A stretch of DNA of 12,084 nt from NCBI GenBank assembly GCA_005878515.1, contig VBLZ01000104.1, forward strand, positions 1 to 12,084. Direction: 5' to 3'. The stretch is from Methanobacteriota archaeon. GTDB lineage: Archaea > Thermoplasmatota > Thermoplasmata > RBG-16-68-12. Below, piece after piece: positions 1 through 6,889 of this stretch (position 1 is its first letter; each line of letters begins with the position of its first letter). The notes below the pieces were generated by a model, which was not told where the DNA came from, ran no database searches, and was given only the letters and a program-made list of their open reading frames with translations. A program made the position numbers and the translations under genes.

Positions 1-2914
1 GACCTTCACGCCCGGGACGGGAATCTATGTGTTCCAGAATGTCGTCATCCGGAAGACCGGCGCGGTTCACATCAATATCGTCGACACGGTCGCGTCGACG
101 CTGACCGGGAGCGCGGCGCTGACCGGAAACCAGGCACCGACGGCCGGCTTCACGATCACTCCGAACGCAGCCGATCCCCGCCAAATCTCGGTGGACGGGA
201 GCACGTCGTCGGATCCGGACGGAGACCCGCTGACGTACGCCTGGACGTTTGGCGATGGAGGCATCGGGTCGGGTGTCACGGCCGCTCACACGTACGTGAA
301 CGCGTTCGAACAAACGTATCCTGTTCGGCTGAACGTCACCGACTCGCATGGGGCCGCAAACAGCACTGCCCAAAAGTACCTCGCGTTCGTCCCGGCGACG
401 GCGGACTACGCGGTTGAGCAGATGAATTCCTCGGGATCTCAAATCTACGTGCGGGTGAATGCGAGCAACTCGGCCTCGAACAATGCCGGCGGAGTTCTCG
501 TCTCCTATGACTGGAGTTGGGGCGACGGCTCGACCTCGAGCGTTGCCGTCAACGTGACGTACCACATCTACGCGTCCAGTTACAACAACGTACAGGTGGT
601 CCTCGGCCTGACGGTACACGACAACTACAGCCTGTCGGGAGCCGTATCCAGAAACGTGCTCGTCACCGTGAGTGCCGTGCCGCCCGTGGCCGCTTTCACC
701 CAGACGATTGACAACGACACGCGGACGGTCTCGGTGGACGGCAGCGGTTCGCGCAGCCCGATCGGGCGGACAATCGTGGCCTACAACTGGACGTGGGGAG
801 ACGGGTCTTGGTCCGGAAACCTCTCGGTCCCGAGAGCGTCCCATACGTACCTCTCGGACTCGAACTTCACGATCGCCCTCACGGTGTGGGACTCGGGAAC
901 GCCGTCCCTGTCGGGTGCGGCGAACCGGGTCGCTTGGGTTCAACAGCCTGCGTTGCGGCCTTGGGTTTTCTTCAACGCCACGCGGATCCTGATGCACGTC
1001 GCGGTCGACGCATCCGCGACGACGGACCCGAACAACAACATCGCGACGTACACCTGGGGCTGGGGAGACGGTTCGCCCTCCGAGATCCACGGCGTGCCGA
1101 CCGCCAGTCACGATTACACCGTTTCGGGCGCGCACCTCATCACGTTGACAGTCACCGACGCGACGAACCTGGTGAATTCGACGGCCCACTACGTGTCCGT
1201 CGGGACCTCGACGCTGGACTATCGCTTCTATGACTTCTTCAATGTGCCCTACGGCCAGTGGTGGGACTACCGGACGACGATCGGCACGTACGGGGACATA
1301 CCGCCGGACGCGAACTGCTTCAACGCGACGTCGGGGACCCAGTTGGTTTCCGGGAGGCCCCTCTGCGCTACGAACGCGAATCCGAGCCTCCCCGGGTCGG
1401 AGAGTTATCCGTACACGAACTGGTATCCGCTCCCCGGGAACGTCCATTGGAATAACCCGGGCAACGACCCGCTCGTGTACGCGCCGTACCGGTTTAACGC
1501 GACGGCTATCAACGCCCCGGGGTACAACCTCTCCGAGCCGGTTTACCTTCCGGTGAGGAACTATGCGGCCCCGATCGGGCAGCAACTGAAGATCAACTGG
1601 TATCTCCAGTACCTCGACTCCCCGACCGATCAGGCGCTCCGCTCCCAGGGCTGCGGCGTCTACGATTCCACCCTCGCCAGCTCCGGCTTCGACGGCTTCA
1701 TCCTCTGGAGTCGAGTCAACGTCACGACGGATCTCGCGGAATCGAAGCGGATCTTCGGGATCCCGCTCAATTACACGGCCGGGAATGCCCAATCGTGGTG
1801 GAACGCCAACACGAAGGCGGGTTACGCAAACTTCGGAGCCCTGGAAACGTGGTTCGGCGTCAACACCGGCGGCAACCCGGCGGACGGCGGGTGGTTCGCG
1901 AAGGAAGGGAACGGGAAGTACGACGTCTACAGCTCGTTCCAATATGCGTACACGCCGTTCTGCACGGAGATCGTCGGCCAGGTCGATCCGAGCACGGGCG
2001 TGACGCACGTCTACATCTCGCACGTCGCCTGGGCGACGGAAGTCCTGCTCGCGCGGTGGTTCTACTGGGGGAACACGTCGTACCGGACGTACTACCTCGA
2101 CTCGACGAAGGCCCGCGGCTGGTGGGGAATGGAGCTGTCGTGGTTCGAGGACATGCGCTTCGATGCCACCCTTGACGCAAACGGTCTGGACTTTTTCCTC
2201 GACACCGTCTTGCAATACCACTTCGAGGCGGGTTCGTTCCCCGGGGCCGACGGCAAGTACCGCACCCAGGTGGGCGAAGCGAACCCGCCCGACGACGTCC
2301 CCTACTGGACGTGGTGGCCTGTCCTCACGGATTACATTGCTCCGAACAATCACCCGACGGAGCTTGCGCGCTACGCGGGCAAAAACTACATCCACACGAC
2401 CGCCGGGGCCGGGAACTACGCGCAGAACGTGTCGTTCGACTACGTCCCGATCACCTGGAACCTGAAGGCAGGGCAGATGTGGGACTTCGAATTCCCGAAG
2501 GGCAACGTGGTGTTCTACGATCCCAACACGTCCCCGATCCCGTCGAATCCGCAGGGGGATTTGGCCCGGGTGTTCGCGCCACTTCAGTACAACTTCACGT
2601 TCCCCCGGTCCCTCGGAGGCGTCGCGCTGTGGAACGGCACTGCGAACACATGGAGCGTCTTCGGCCCGACGAACACGGGCGGTCCAGATTCGAGCGGCCC
2701 CGGTCAATATCCAGCGGTCTGGCCCTACCCGTCCATCTTCTTCACTCCCGACCCCCCAAGCACATCGAGGCTGGATGCCGCGGTGGCATCTCCAACGATT
2801 GAGGATTCCGCCGCCGGTTCGTTGTTCGTGATGGGCGTGTTCGCGAGTGATTGGGCGGACGCGCTTTTTGCAGTTCCATTTCCCGCGAGGTCCGAGATTG
2901 GCTCGCAGGGTTGA
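1..2914 (+). CDS. Multi-PKD surface protein with large uncharacterised C-terminal domain (5' partial)
   Basis: The frame is open to the left edge (first whole codon at base 2), so the N-terminus is missing; a GTG at 29 is only an internal Val. The visible 970 residues start with the end of an Ig-like strand pattern (TFTPGTGIYVFQNV). Four PKD domains follow at about residues 43-132, 133-225, 226-316 and 317-402. Each carries the Y-x-W-x-[FW]-GDG signature (bases 236, 506, 782, 1049). The rest, about residue 403 onward, is a Trp/Tyr-rich domain also found in the next gene, with shared blocks ESKRIFG (580), GNGKYDVY (636), VDPSTG (661) and ARWFYWGN (684). Many N-x-S/T sequons suggest a glycosylated extracellular protein. 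PKD domains are known beta-sandwich modules that bind polymers or act as spacers. The function of the C-terminal domain is unknown to me. About 50 residues at the end have no counterpart in the paralogue. Confidence 0.88.
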   Translation, partial: TFTPGTGIYVFQNVVIRKTGAVHINIVDTVASTLTGSAALTGNQAPTAGFTITPNAADPRQISVDGSTSSDPDGDPLTYAWTFGDGGIGSGVTAAHTYVNAFEQTYPVRLNVTDSHGAANSTAQKYLAFVPATADYAVEQMNSSGSQIYVRVNASNSASNNAGGVLVSYDWSWGDGSTSSVAVNVTYHIYASSYNNVQVVLGLTVHDNYSLSGAVSRNVLVTVSAVPPVAAFTQTIDNDTRTVSVDGSGSRSPIGRTIVAYNWTWGDGSWSGNLSVPRASHTYLSDSNFTIALTVWDSGTPSLSGAANRVAWVQQPALRPWVFFNATRILMHVAVDASATTDPNNNIATYTWGWGDGSPSEIHGVPTASHDYTVSGAHLITLTVTDATNLVNSTAHYVSVGTSTLDYRFYDFFNVPYGQWWDYRTTIGTYGDIPPDANCFNATSGTQLVSGRPLCATNANPSLPGSESYPYTNWYPLPGNVHWNNPGNDPLVYAPYRFNATAINAPGYNLSEPVYLPVRNYAAPIGQQLKINWYLQYLDSPTDQALRSQGCGVYDSTLASSGFDGFILWSRVNVTTDLAESKRIFGIPLNYTAGNAQSWWNANTKAGYANFGALETWFGVNTGGNPADGGWFAKEGNGKYDVYSSFQYAYTPFCTEIVGQVDPSTGVTHVYISHVAWATEVLLARWFYWGNTSYRTYYLDSTKARGWWGMELSWFEDMRFDATLDANGLDFFLDTVLQYHFEAGSFPGADGKYRTQVGEANPPDDVPYWTWWPVLTDYIAPNNHPTELARYAGKNYIHTTAGAGNYAQNVSFDYVPITWNLKAGQMWDFEFPKGNVVFYDPNTSPIPSNPQGDLARVFAPLQYNFTFPRSLGGVALWNGTANTWSVFGPTNTGGPDSSGPGQYPAVWPYPSIFFTPDPPSTSRLDAAVASPTIEDSAAGSLFVMGVFASDWADALFAVPFPARSEIGSQG
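128..1207 (+). repeat. Array of four diverged PKD domains (protein-level repeat)
   Basis: Four consecutive modules of roughly 90 residues lie at about bases 128-397, 398-676, 677-949 and 950-1207. Each has the PKD hallmark of Tyr-x-Trp followed by Gly-Asp-Gly, then a His-x-Tyr (HTY, YHIY, HTY, HDY) and a final L-x-V-x-D strand. The second, third and fourth share the WGDGS form, while the first has FGDGG. The copies are clearly diverged at DNA level, so this is an old domain array rather than a recent tandem duplication. Confidence 0.85.
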
Positions 2915-2988
2915 AGCGGCAGTCCGTCGTGTCGCCCGTCGAGCCTCGCAACGAGATCAAACGTAGTCCTACGCGAACTGGGAGATCT

Positions 2989-4851
2989 ATGGAGGAGGAA
3001 GCGCCGGAGCGGGAAGAAGAGGCGCCTGAGATCGGGCCCGAGCCAAAGAAACCACGGCGGGGGCTCGTGAAGATTGTTGCCGCCGTCATCGCGGTCGCCG
3101 TCATCGTCGCCGTTTCCTATTTTGCGTTCTTCTCCGGCAGTCCGGCGAGCTCCCAGCCGTTCGCGTTCTTCATTGCGCGCCAGGATCAGATGACGACGTC
3201 CTTCGATGCCTCCGGCTCCGCCGGCGGGACCGGGCATCCATCGATCCAATCCTACGCATGGAACTTTGGAGACGGTGCCACGGGGACTGGGTTGTCGACG
3301 ACGCATACGTATCAGGCCCCGGGTCGATACACGGTGACGCTAACGGTGTCGGATGGAGCGTCGACCGCGACGGCGCAACGGTACGTGAGTCCGGCGAACA
3401 CGACGGTCGACATCCTGTACGATCGGTTCTTCACCGCGAGTTGCCCCTATGCGGACTTCTGGCCCCTGAGGAAGAACACCTACGGGGACGTCATCGTCCA
3501 AGACCGGGCACCCTGCCTCGACTTCTATCCCTGGGTCCTCTTCGCTCCCTCCCCGGAAACGAATCCGTCGTGGGTCTACACGCTCTATCATTTCGACGCG
3601 AAGGTGCGCAACCATCCCGGCTATTCCGTGGAGCAGCCCGTCATGCTGCCGGTGTTCAACTACTCCGTCGCTCCGAGCGCGTCGTCGTACATTTTCCTGA
3701 ACGCGTCCTTCGATTACATGGGACCGCGGGCGCTGAGCTATTGGTCCACGACGCCCTATCAGGTGAGCCGGTCCTACTCCGACGGCTATGGCTACCTCTT
3801 CCGGGGGAACGCCACCATGGACTTTCAGGAGTCCAAACGGATCTTCGGCGTACCGGCGACCGCCACGCCCGCCCAGGCCCAGGCATGGTGGTACGCGAAT
3901 ACGATTCCGGGCAATCGGTCGGGTCCCCTCGAGTCCTCGTACCGGAGTTGGCTCTACAACCTCGGAAACGGCAAGTACGACGTGTACAACGGATTCCAGT
4001 ACTACTACTCCACCGACGTGACGGACCTCAACGGGACCGTGGACCCGTCGACGGGGCAGACCCGCGTGGCGCTGTTCCTGACCGGGTGGGCCTACGACGT
4101 CCTCCAGGCGCGCTGGTTCTACTGGGGAAACGCGAGCTACCAGAGCGCCGTCTGCCAGAAATGGATCAACACGACGTTCGCGAATTGCGACGCGACCCTC
4201 CCCTACGGTGCCGTCCAACCTGCGGGCTGGAGCCCGATGGAGACATGCTGGTGCGAGAACGCGACGATCCAGGCGACGATCCGGTCGACGATGAACTTGG
4301 ATTACCAGGCCGCAAGCGAGTACCAGTTCAACGCGTGGGGTGAGCCCGGCCCCGACGGACTCCCGAAGACGGGCGACGATGTCGCGGCGTGGGTCTTCAA
4401 ACCGACGCTCATGGACTATGTCCCGCCGGCCGGCGCCGCGAGTCCCGCCGCGTCCCAATACCCGAACTCCGAGCTCCGGTGGTACGAGGGAAGCACCTCC
4501 GTGCACCTTTCGCCGGGAAGCTACGCCTATGGCCAGCCGTACGAATACATGACGGTACCCGCCCGGTGGGATCTCACGGTGGGCCACAGCCTCACGCTCG
4601 TCCTCCCGCGCGGGCCGATTCCGTGGATCGATCCGGTCAAGTCGAGCTGGGACGCCACGAACAAGATCGGTCACTACGTCATGTTCAACGCGACGCTCGC
4701 CTTGGGTTCGGTGACACCGCTCGGGACGTATGCCCTTTGGGACTCCAGCGGGAACGTGATGTCGATCGCGGGACCGTGGGACTGGGGCACGAGCGCGCTC
4801 CCCATGGACTCGGCTCCGGTAATCGAGCTAGTGCCGGCGCCGTCGGGTTGA
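2989..4851 (+). CDS. Membrane-anchored PKD protein, paralogue of the upstream gene
   Basis: The 620-residue protein has an acidic, proline-rich cytoplasmic head (1-19), a KKPRR positive patch (20-24), one transmembrane helix (about 26-48) and then an extracellular part. This fits an N-in, C-out surface protein. One PKD domain (about 57-134, YAWNFGDG at 89) precedes a domain of about 480 residues. That domain matches the C-terminal half of the preceding protein in ESKRIFG (281), GNGKYDVY (326), VDPSTG (351) and ARWFYWGN (374). The last three blocks are spaced 25 and 23 residues apart in both proteins. Several Cys residues and many N-x-S/T sequons fit an exported, glycosylated protein. The ATG at 2989 was chosen because GGAG lies four bases before it and the membrane anchor follows; the frame is open back to about 2851 but that part is not protein-like. 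It lies 74 bases after the upstream gene with no clear promoter, so co-transcription is likely. No catalytic motif recognised. Confidence 0.9.
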   Translation: MEEEAPEREEEAPEIGPEPKKPRRGLVKIVAAVIAVAVIVAVSYFAFFSGSPASSQPFAFFIARQDQMTTSFDASGSAGGTGHPSIQSYAWNFGDGATGTGLSTTHTYQAPGRYTVTLTVSDGASTATAQRYVSPANTTVDILYDRFFTASCPYADFWPLRKNTYGDVIVQDRAPCLDFYPWVLFAPSPETNPSWVYTLYHFDAKVRNHPGYSVEQPVMLPVFNYSVAPSASSYIFLNASFDYMGPRALSYWSTTPYQVSRSYSDGYGYLFRGNATMDFQESKRIFGVPATATPAQAQAWWYANTIPGNRSGPLESSYRSWLYNLGNGKYDVYNGFQYYYSTDVTDLNGTVDPSTGQTRVALFLTGWAYDVLQARWFYWGNASYQSAVCQKWINTTFANCDATLPYGAVQPAGWSPMETCWCENATIQATIRSTMNLDYQAASEYQFNAWGEPGPDGLPKTGDDVAAWVFKPTLMDYVPPAGAASPAASQYPNSELRWYEGSTSVHLSPGSYAYGQPYEYMTVPARWDLTVGHSLTLVLPRGPIPWIDPVKSSWDATNKIGHYVMFNATLALGSVTPLGTYALWDSSGNVMSIAGPWDWGTSALPMDSAPVIELVPAPSG

Positions 4852-4935
4852 CGATCGGAAGGCAGAGGTCGATGGACGTGCCAACGTCGCGCCGAACCTC
4901 TCGCGCGGGATTTCATCGAGGTCTTCGCATGGACG

Positions 4936-4942
4936 GGAGGTG
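4936..4942 (+). promoter_or_regulatory. Strong Shine-Dalgarno (GGAGGTG) before the importer ATPase
   Basis: GGAGGTG matches the archaeal anti-SD consensus. It lies 20 bases before the GTG at 4963, which is too far for normal use, but five bases before an in-frame CTG at 4948. No ATG, GTG or TTG start lies in frame between the preceding stop (4849-4851) and 4963. The true start may therefore be CTG, adding the five residues MATYD to the protein. Confidence 0.5.
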
Positions 4943-4962
4943 CCCCGCTGGCCACCTATGAC

Positions 4963-6093
4963 GTGGAAGTTCGCGACCTGACGAAGGTCTTCGACAATTC
5001 CGTGGTCGCGGTTCGGGGTGTGTCGTTCGGGGTCGAAAAAGGCTCCTTCTTTACCCTCCTCGGGCCCTCCGGCAGTGGAAAGTCGACGATCCTCCGGATG
5101 ATTGGAGGTCTCGAGCGCCCCTCGAAAGGGCGGGTGTTCATCGGCGGCAAAGACGTGACCCGATTGCCGCCGTACGAACGCGACACGAGCATGGTGTTCC
5201 AGGGTCTCGCCCTGTTCCCCCACCTGACCGTCTCCGGGAACATCGGGTTCGGCCTCCGGATGCGGAAGGTCCCAAAAGATGTCATCGCGAAACGAGTCGA
5301 GGAGGCGCTCGATCTCGTCGCGCTGCCCCACAAGCGGTACGGGGAGCGGCGAATCAACCAGATCAGCGGCGGCGAACGGCAGCGGGTCGCGCTGGCCCGC
5401 GCCCTCGTCACCGAGCCGCAGGTCCTCCTGCTGGACGAACCGTTTGGGGCCCTCGACCTCAAACTGCGGAAGCAGATGCAGGTGGAAACGAAGAAGCTCC
5501 AACGTACGCTCGGCATCACGTTCGTCTTCGTCACGCACGACCAGGAGGAGGCGTTGACGATGTCGAACATCATCGGCGTCATCAACCGAGGGCGGATCGA
5601 GCAGATGGGAGACTCCCACGAGATCTACGAGCGACCCGCCACGAAGTTCGTCGCGGGCTTCATCGGAGAGGCGAACATCATTCGAGCCAATGTGGCGGAG
5701 CTTCGTACCGGCAACGCCCTCATGAAACACGATCGACTGGAGATTGTCGCGCCGGCGGAAGGCCTCTCGGTCGGGGAGGAGCTCTTCCTTTCCGTTCGGC
5801 CCGAGAAGGTCCGCGTGGGGTCTGCTGCCGATGGTTGTGCCAACCGGTTCGAGGGGACGATCGTCGACGAAGTCTACGTGGGGCTCTCGAGCAAGGTTAC
5901 GATCCAATTGGACCTCGGTGGGCGACTCATCTCGCGCGTGTCGATTGCGGACATCGGGCAATCGATTCCGATCGGCTCCCACGTCGCGGTCGGTTGGGAT
6001 CCGGGGAACGCGATCATCATCAGGCCTCCGTCCGAGACCGTCGCCTCCCGATTGGGGAAGTCGCCGAGTGTTCCCATGCGGAGCTCATTGTAA
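4963..6093 (+). CDS. ABC importer ATP-binding subunit, MalK/UgpC/PotA type
   Basis: This 376-residue protein is the cytoplasmic ATPase that powers a binding-protein-dependent importer. Visible motifs are Walker A GPSGSGKST (34-42), Q-loop Gln80, signature ISGGE (134-138), Walker B VLLLDE (154-159), the D-loop ALD and the switch His192 in VTHDQEEA. The C-terminal 130 residues contain the SVRPEKVR stretch typical of the TOBE regulatory region of the sugar, glycerol-phosphate, polyamine and iron importers. The length is normal for that group. The substrate cannot be told from the ATPase alone. The start is uncertain: GTG 4963 is the first usual start codon, but the ribosome site points to CTG 4948. 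No permease or solute-binding protein follows, since the next genes run the other way. Partners are therefore expected upstream of the window or elsewhere. Its position behind two PKD surface proteins on the same strand suggests a joint uptake role (inference). Confidence 0.93.
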   Translation: MEVRDLTKVFDNSVVAVRGVSFGVEKGSFFTLLGPSGSGKSTILRMIGGLERPSKGRVFIGGKDVTRLPPYERDTSMVFQGLALFPHLTVSGNIGFGLRMRKVPKDVIAKRVEEALDLVALPHKRYGERRINQISGGERQRVALARALVTEPQVLLLDEPFGALDLKLRKQMQVETKKLQRTLGITFVFVTHDQEEALTMSNIIGVINRGRIEQMGDSHEIYERPATKFVAGFIGEANIIRANVAELRTGNALMKHDRLEIVAPAEGLSVGEELFLSVRPEKVRVGSAADGCANRFEGTIVDEVYVGLSSKVTIQLDLGGRLISRVSIADIGQSIPIGSHVAVGWDPGNAIIIRPPSETVASRLGKSPSVPMRSSL

Positions 6094-6111
6094 ACGCGGC
6101 GATTTGCCGGA

Positions 6112-6210
6112 CTATCTGGGCGCGTACACGAGCTTGGGCGCCTCCAGATTCTGGATCGCAGATTCGAACTTATCGCGCGACGGAACCACCCCCCGGATCG
6201 CGACAAGCAC
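6112..6210 (-). CDS. Possible 32-residue small ORF or gene remnant
   Basis: A GTG-initiated frame begins 19 bases after the stop of the RelE-like gene, on the same strand, and ends at TAG. The peptide includes SRDKFESAIQNLEAPK and looks like natural amphipathic protein sequence rather than frame noise. No clear ribosome site was seen. It could be a third small gene of the cassette, the tail of a decayed gene, or chance. I do not recognise it. Confidence 0.2.
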   Translation of the reverse strand: MLVAIRGVVPSRDKFESAIQNLEAPKLVYAPR

Positions 6211-6229
6211 CCATCAGGATTCGATCGGA

Positions 6230-6568
6230 TCATCGGTAGCCGAAGAGGCGTTCGTATTCCTTGTGGGTCAGAATCTCGAGGATGATCACCACGACCCCGG
6301 ACCCCGGATGTCCGGATACTGTGTAGATTCCTCGGAATGCAAGCGGCAGCTCGAACCTCCAAGCATTCGCGAGTTGCCCTGGGAGGCCGCTTCGTCTGGC
6401 CAACGAGGTGGGAATCCGAGCCTTTGGTATTTGGTCGCCCGCGAACGGGTCAAGCTTAAGCCGAGCAATCCACCAGTTTAGCTTCCGCTGCTGTTTCCCC
6501 TCCAGGTGGGACTCCGCACGTGCGGCGCGTGGGCTGAGCCTCACCTCGCTGACGGTGAAGCGGGCCAC
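6230..6568 (-). CDS. RelE/ParE-like toxin-family protein
   Basis: The 112-residue protein has the RelE/ParE layout: an N-terminal strand leading into LSPRAARA, a two-helix hairpin containing WWIARLKLDPFAG (32-44), a loop rich in basic residues, and a C-terminal sheet. The sheet carries AWRFELP (R71), FRGIY (R79), the VVVIILEIL strand and a tail HKEYERLFGYR. This tail and the 'nxWR...LxY' core resemble an archaeal RelE-like group as I recall it. Toxins of this superfamily cut mRNA at the ribosome or poison gyrase; activity here is inferred only. The GTG start directly abuts the TGA of the upstream winged-helix gene (zero spacing). GAGAGG six bases before it, inside that gene, implies translational coupling. 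It could also be a domesticated, non-toxic RelE-fold protein. It faces the importer ATPase gene tail to tail across 136 bases. Confidence 0.7.
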   Translation of the reverse strand: MARFTVSEVRLSPRAARAESHLEGKQQRKLNWWIARLKLDPFAGDQIPKARIPTSLARRSGLPGQLANAWRFELPLAFRGIYTVSGHPGSGVVVIILEILTHKEYERLFGYR

Positions 6569-6844
6569 TCATCGCCTCTCCCATCTTGCAATCCTTTTCC
6601 AGAACCCGAGGTCCTCATTCAAGACCCACATGACGCCTTTGGAACCCTCCGCGACGCATCCGAGGCGCTTGTAGTGCTCAATCGCATCTCGCAGGATCGG
6701 GTGCATGACTTTGCGTGGCAGTAGCTCCTTCACGCGGTTGAGGCTCAACGGTCGCTCCTGCTTTCTCAGGACGGCCTCTACCATGTGTAGGGTCGCGAGC
6801 GTCGGTCCTTTGTGACCCGGTTGAGCGTGACGGGATGCCCTCAT
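6569..6844 (-). CDS. Small winged-helix DNA-binding protein (candidate antitoxin/autoregulator)
   Basis: The 91-residue basic protein has a helix-turn-helix pattern: a helix around residues 17-28 (TLHMVEAVLRKQ), PLSLNRVKELLP as the second helix, a likely recognition helix MHPILRDAIEHYKRLG, and a short wing AEGSKGVMWVLN. I infer a winged-helix fold from this pattern; no named family was identified. It starts at ATG 6844, 17 bases after a perfect AT-rich palindrome that doubles as a plausible TATA box, so the transcript is probably leaderless and may be autorepressed. The stop abuts the GTG of the RelE-like gene. This is the usual antitoxin-then-toxin order, making it the candidate antitoxin. 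It could instead be a plain local regulator. Confidence 0.65.
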   Translation of the reverse strand: MRASRHAQPGHKGPTLATLHMVEAVLRKQERPLSLNRVKELLPRKVMHPILRDAIEHYKRLGCVAEGSKGVMWVLNEDLGFWKRIARWERR

Positions 6845-6860
6845 GCAGGTAGGAATGAAT

Positions 6861-6875
6861 CCATATACTATATGG
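6861..6875 (-). promoter_or_regulatory. Palindromic AT-rich promoter/operator (CCATATA-C-TATATGG)
   Basis: This is a perfect inverted repeat of 7 + 1 + 7 bases, an AT-rich island in GC-rich DNA. It ends 17 bases and is centred 24 bases before the ATG of the winged-helix gene. An archaeal TATA box normally sits about 25 bases before the transcription start, so transcription would begin at or beside the ATG. The perfect symmetry suggests that it also binds a dimeric repressor, perhaps the product of the gene it controls. The 45-base gap to the preceding gene holds nothing else. Confidence 0.6.
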
Positions 6876-6889
6876 ACTTATCCTCCAAG

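Noticed and set aside
2851..2988. Upstream extension of the second PKD protein by 46 residues
   Set aside because: The extension overlaps the end of the first gene, is unlike an exported protein's N-terminus, and a good GGAG site favours ATG 2989.
2725..3306. 193-codon minus-strand frame across the junction of the two PKD genes
   Set aside because: It overlaps the membrane anchor and SD-supported start of the second gene on the other strand; the peptide looks like mirrored coding sequence.
3340..4674. 444-codon open frame antisense to the second PKD gene
   Set aside because: The composition is dominated by Arg, Val and Gly, and it is opposite a gene with clear homology to its neighbour.
4828..5982. 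384-codon open frame antisense to the importer ATPase
   Set aside because: The sense strand encodes every ABC motif; the antisense product is Asp/Arg/Glu-rich without recognisable structure.
6150..6175. tRNA-like T-loop string (GTTCGAATC on the minus strand)
   Set aside because: No acceptor, D or anticodon stems can be formed around it. It is a chance match.
5874..6362. 162-codon minus-strand frame across the gap between the ATPase and RelE-like gene
   Set aside because: It overlaps both supported genes and has no recognisable structure.
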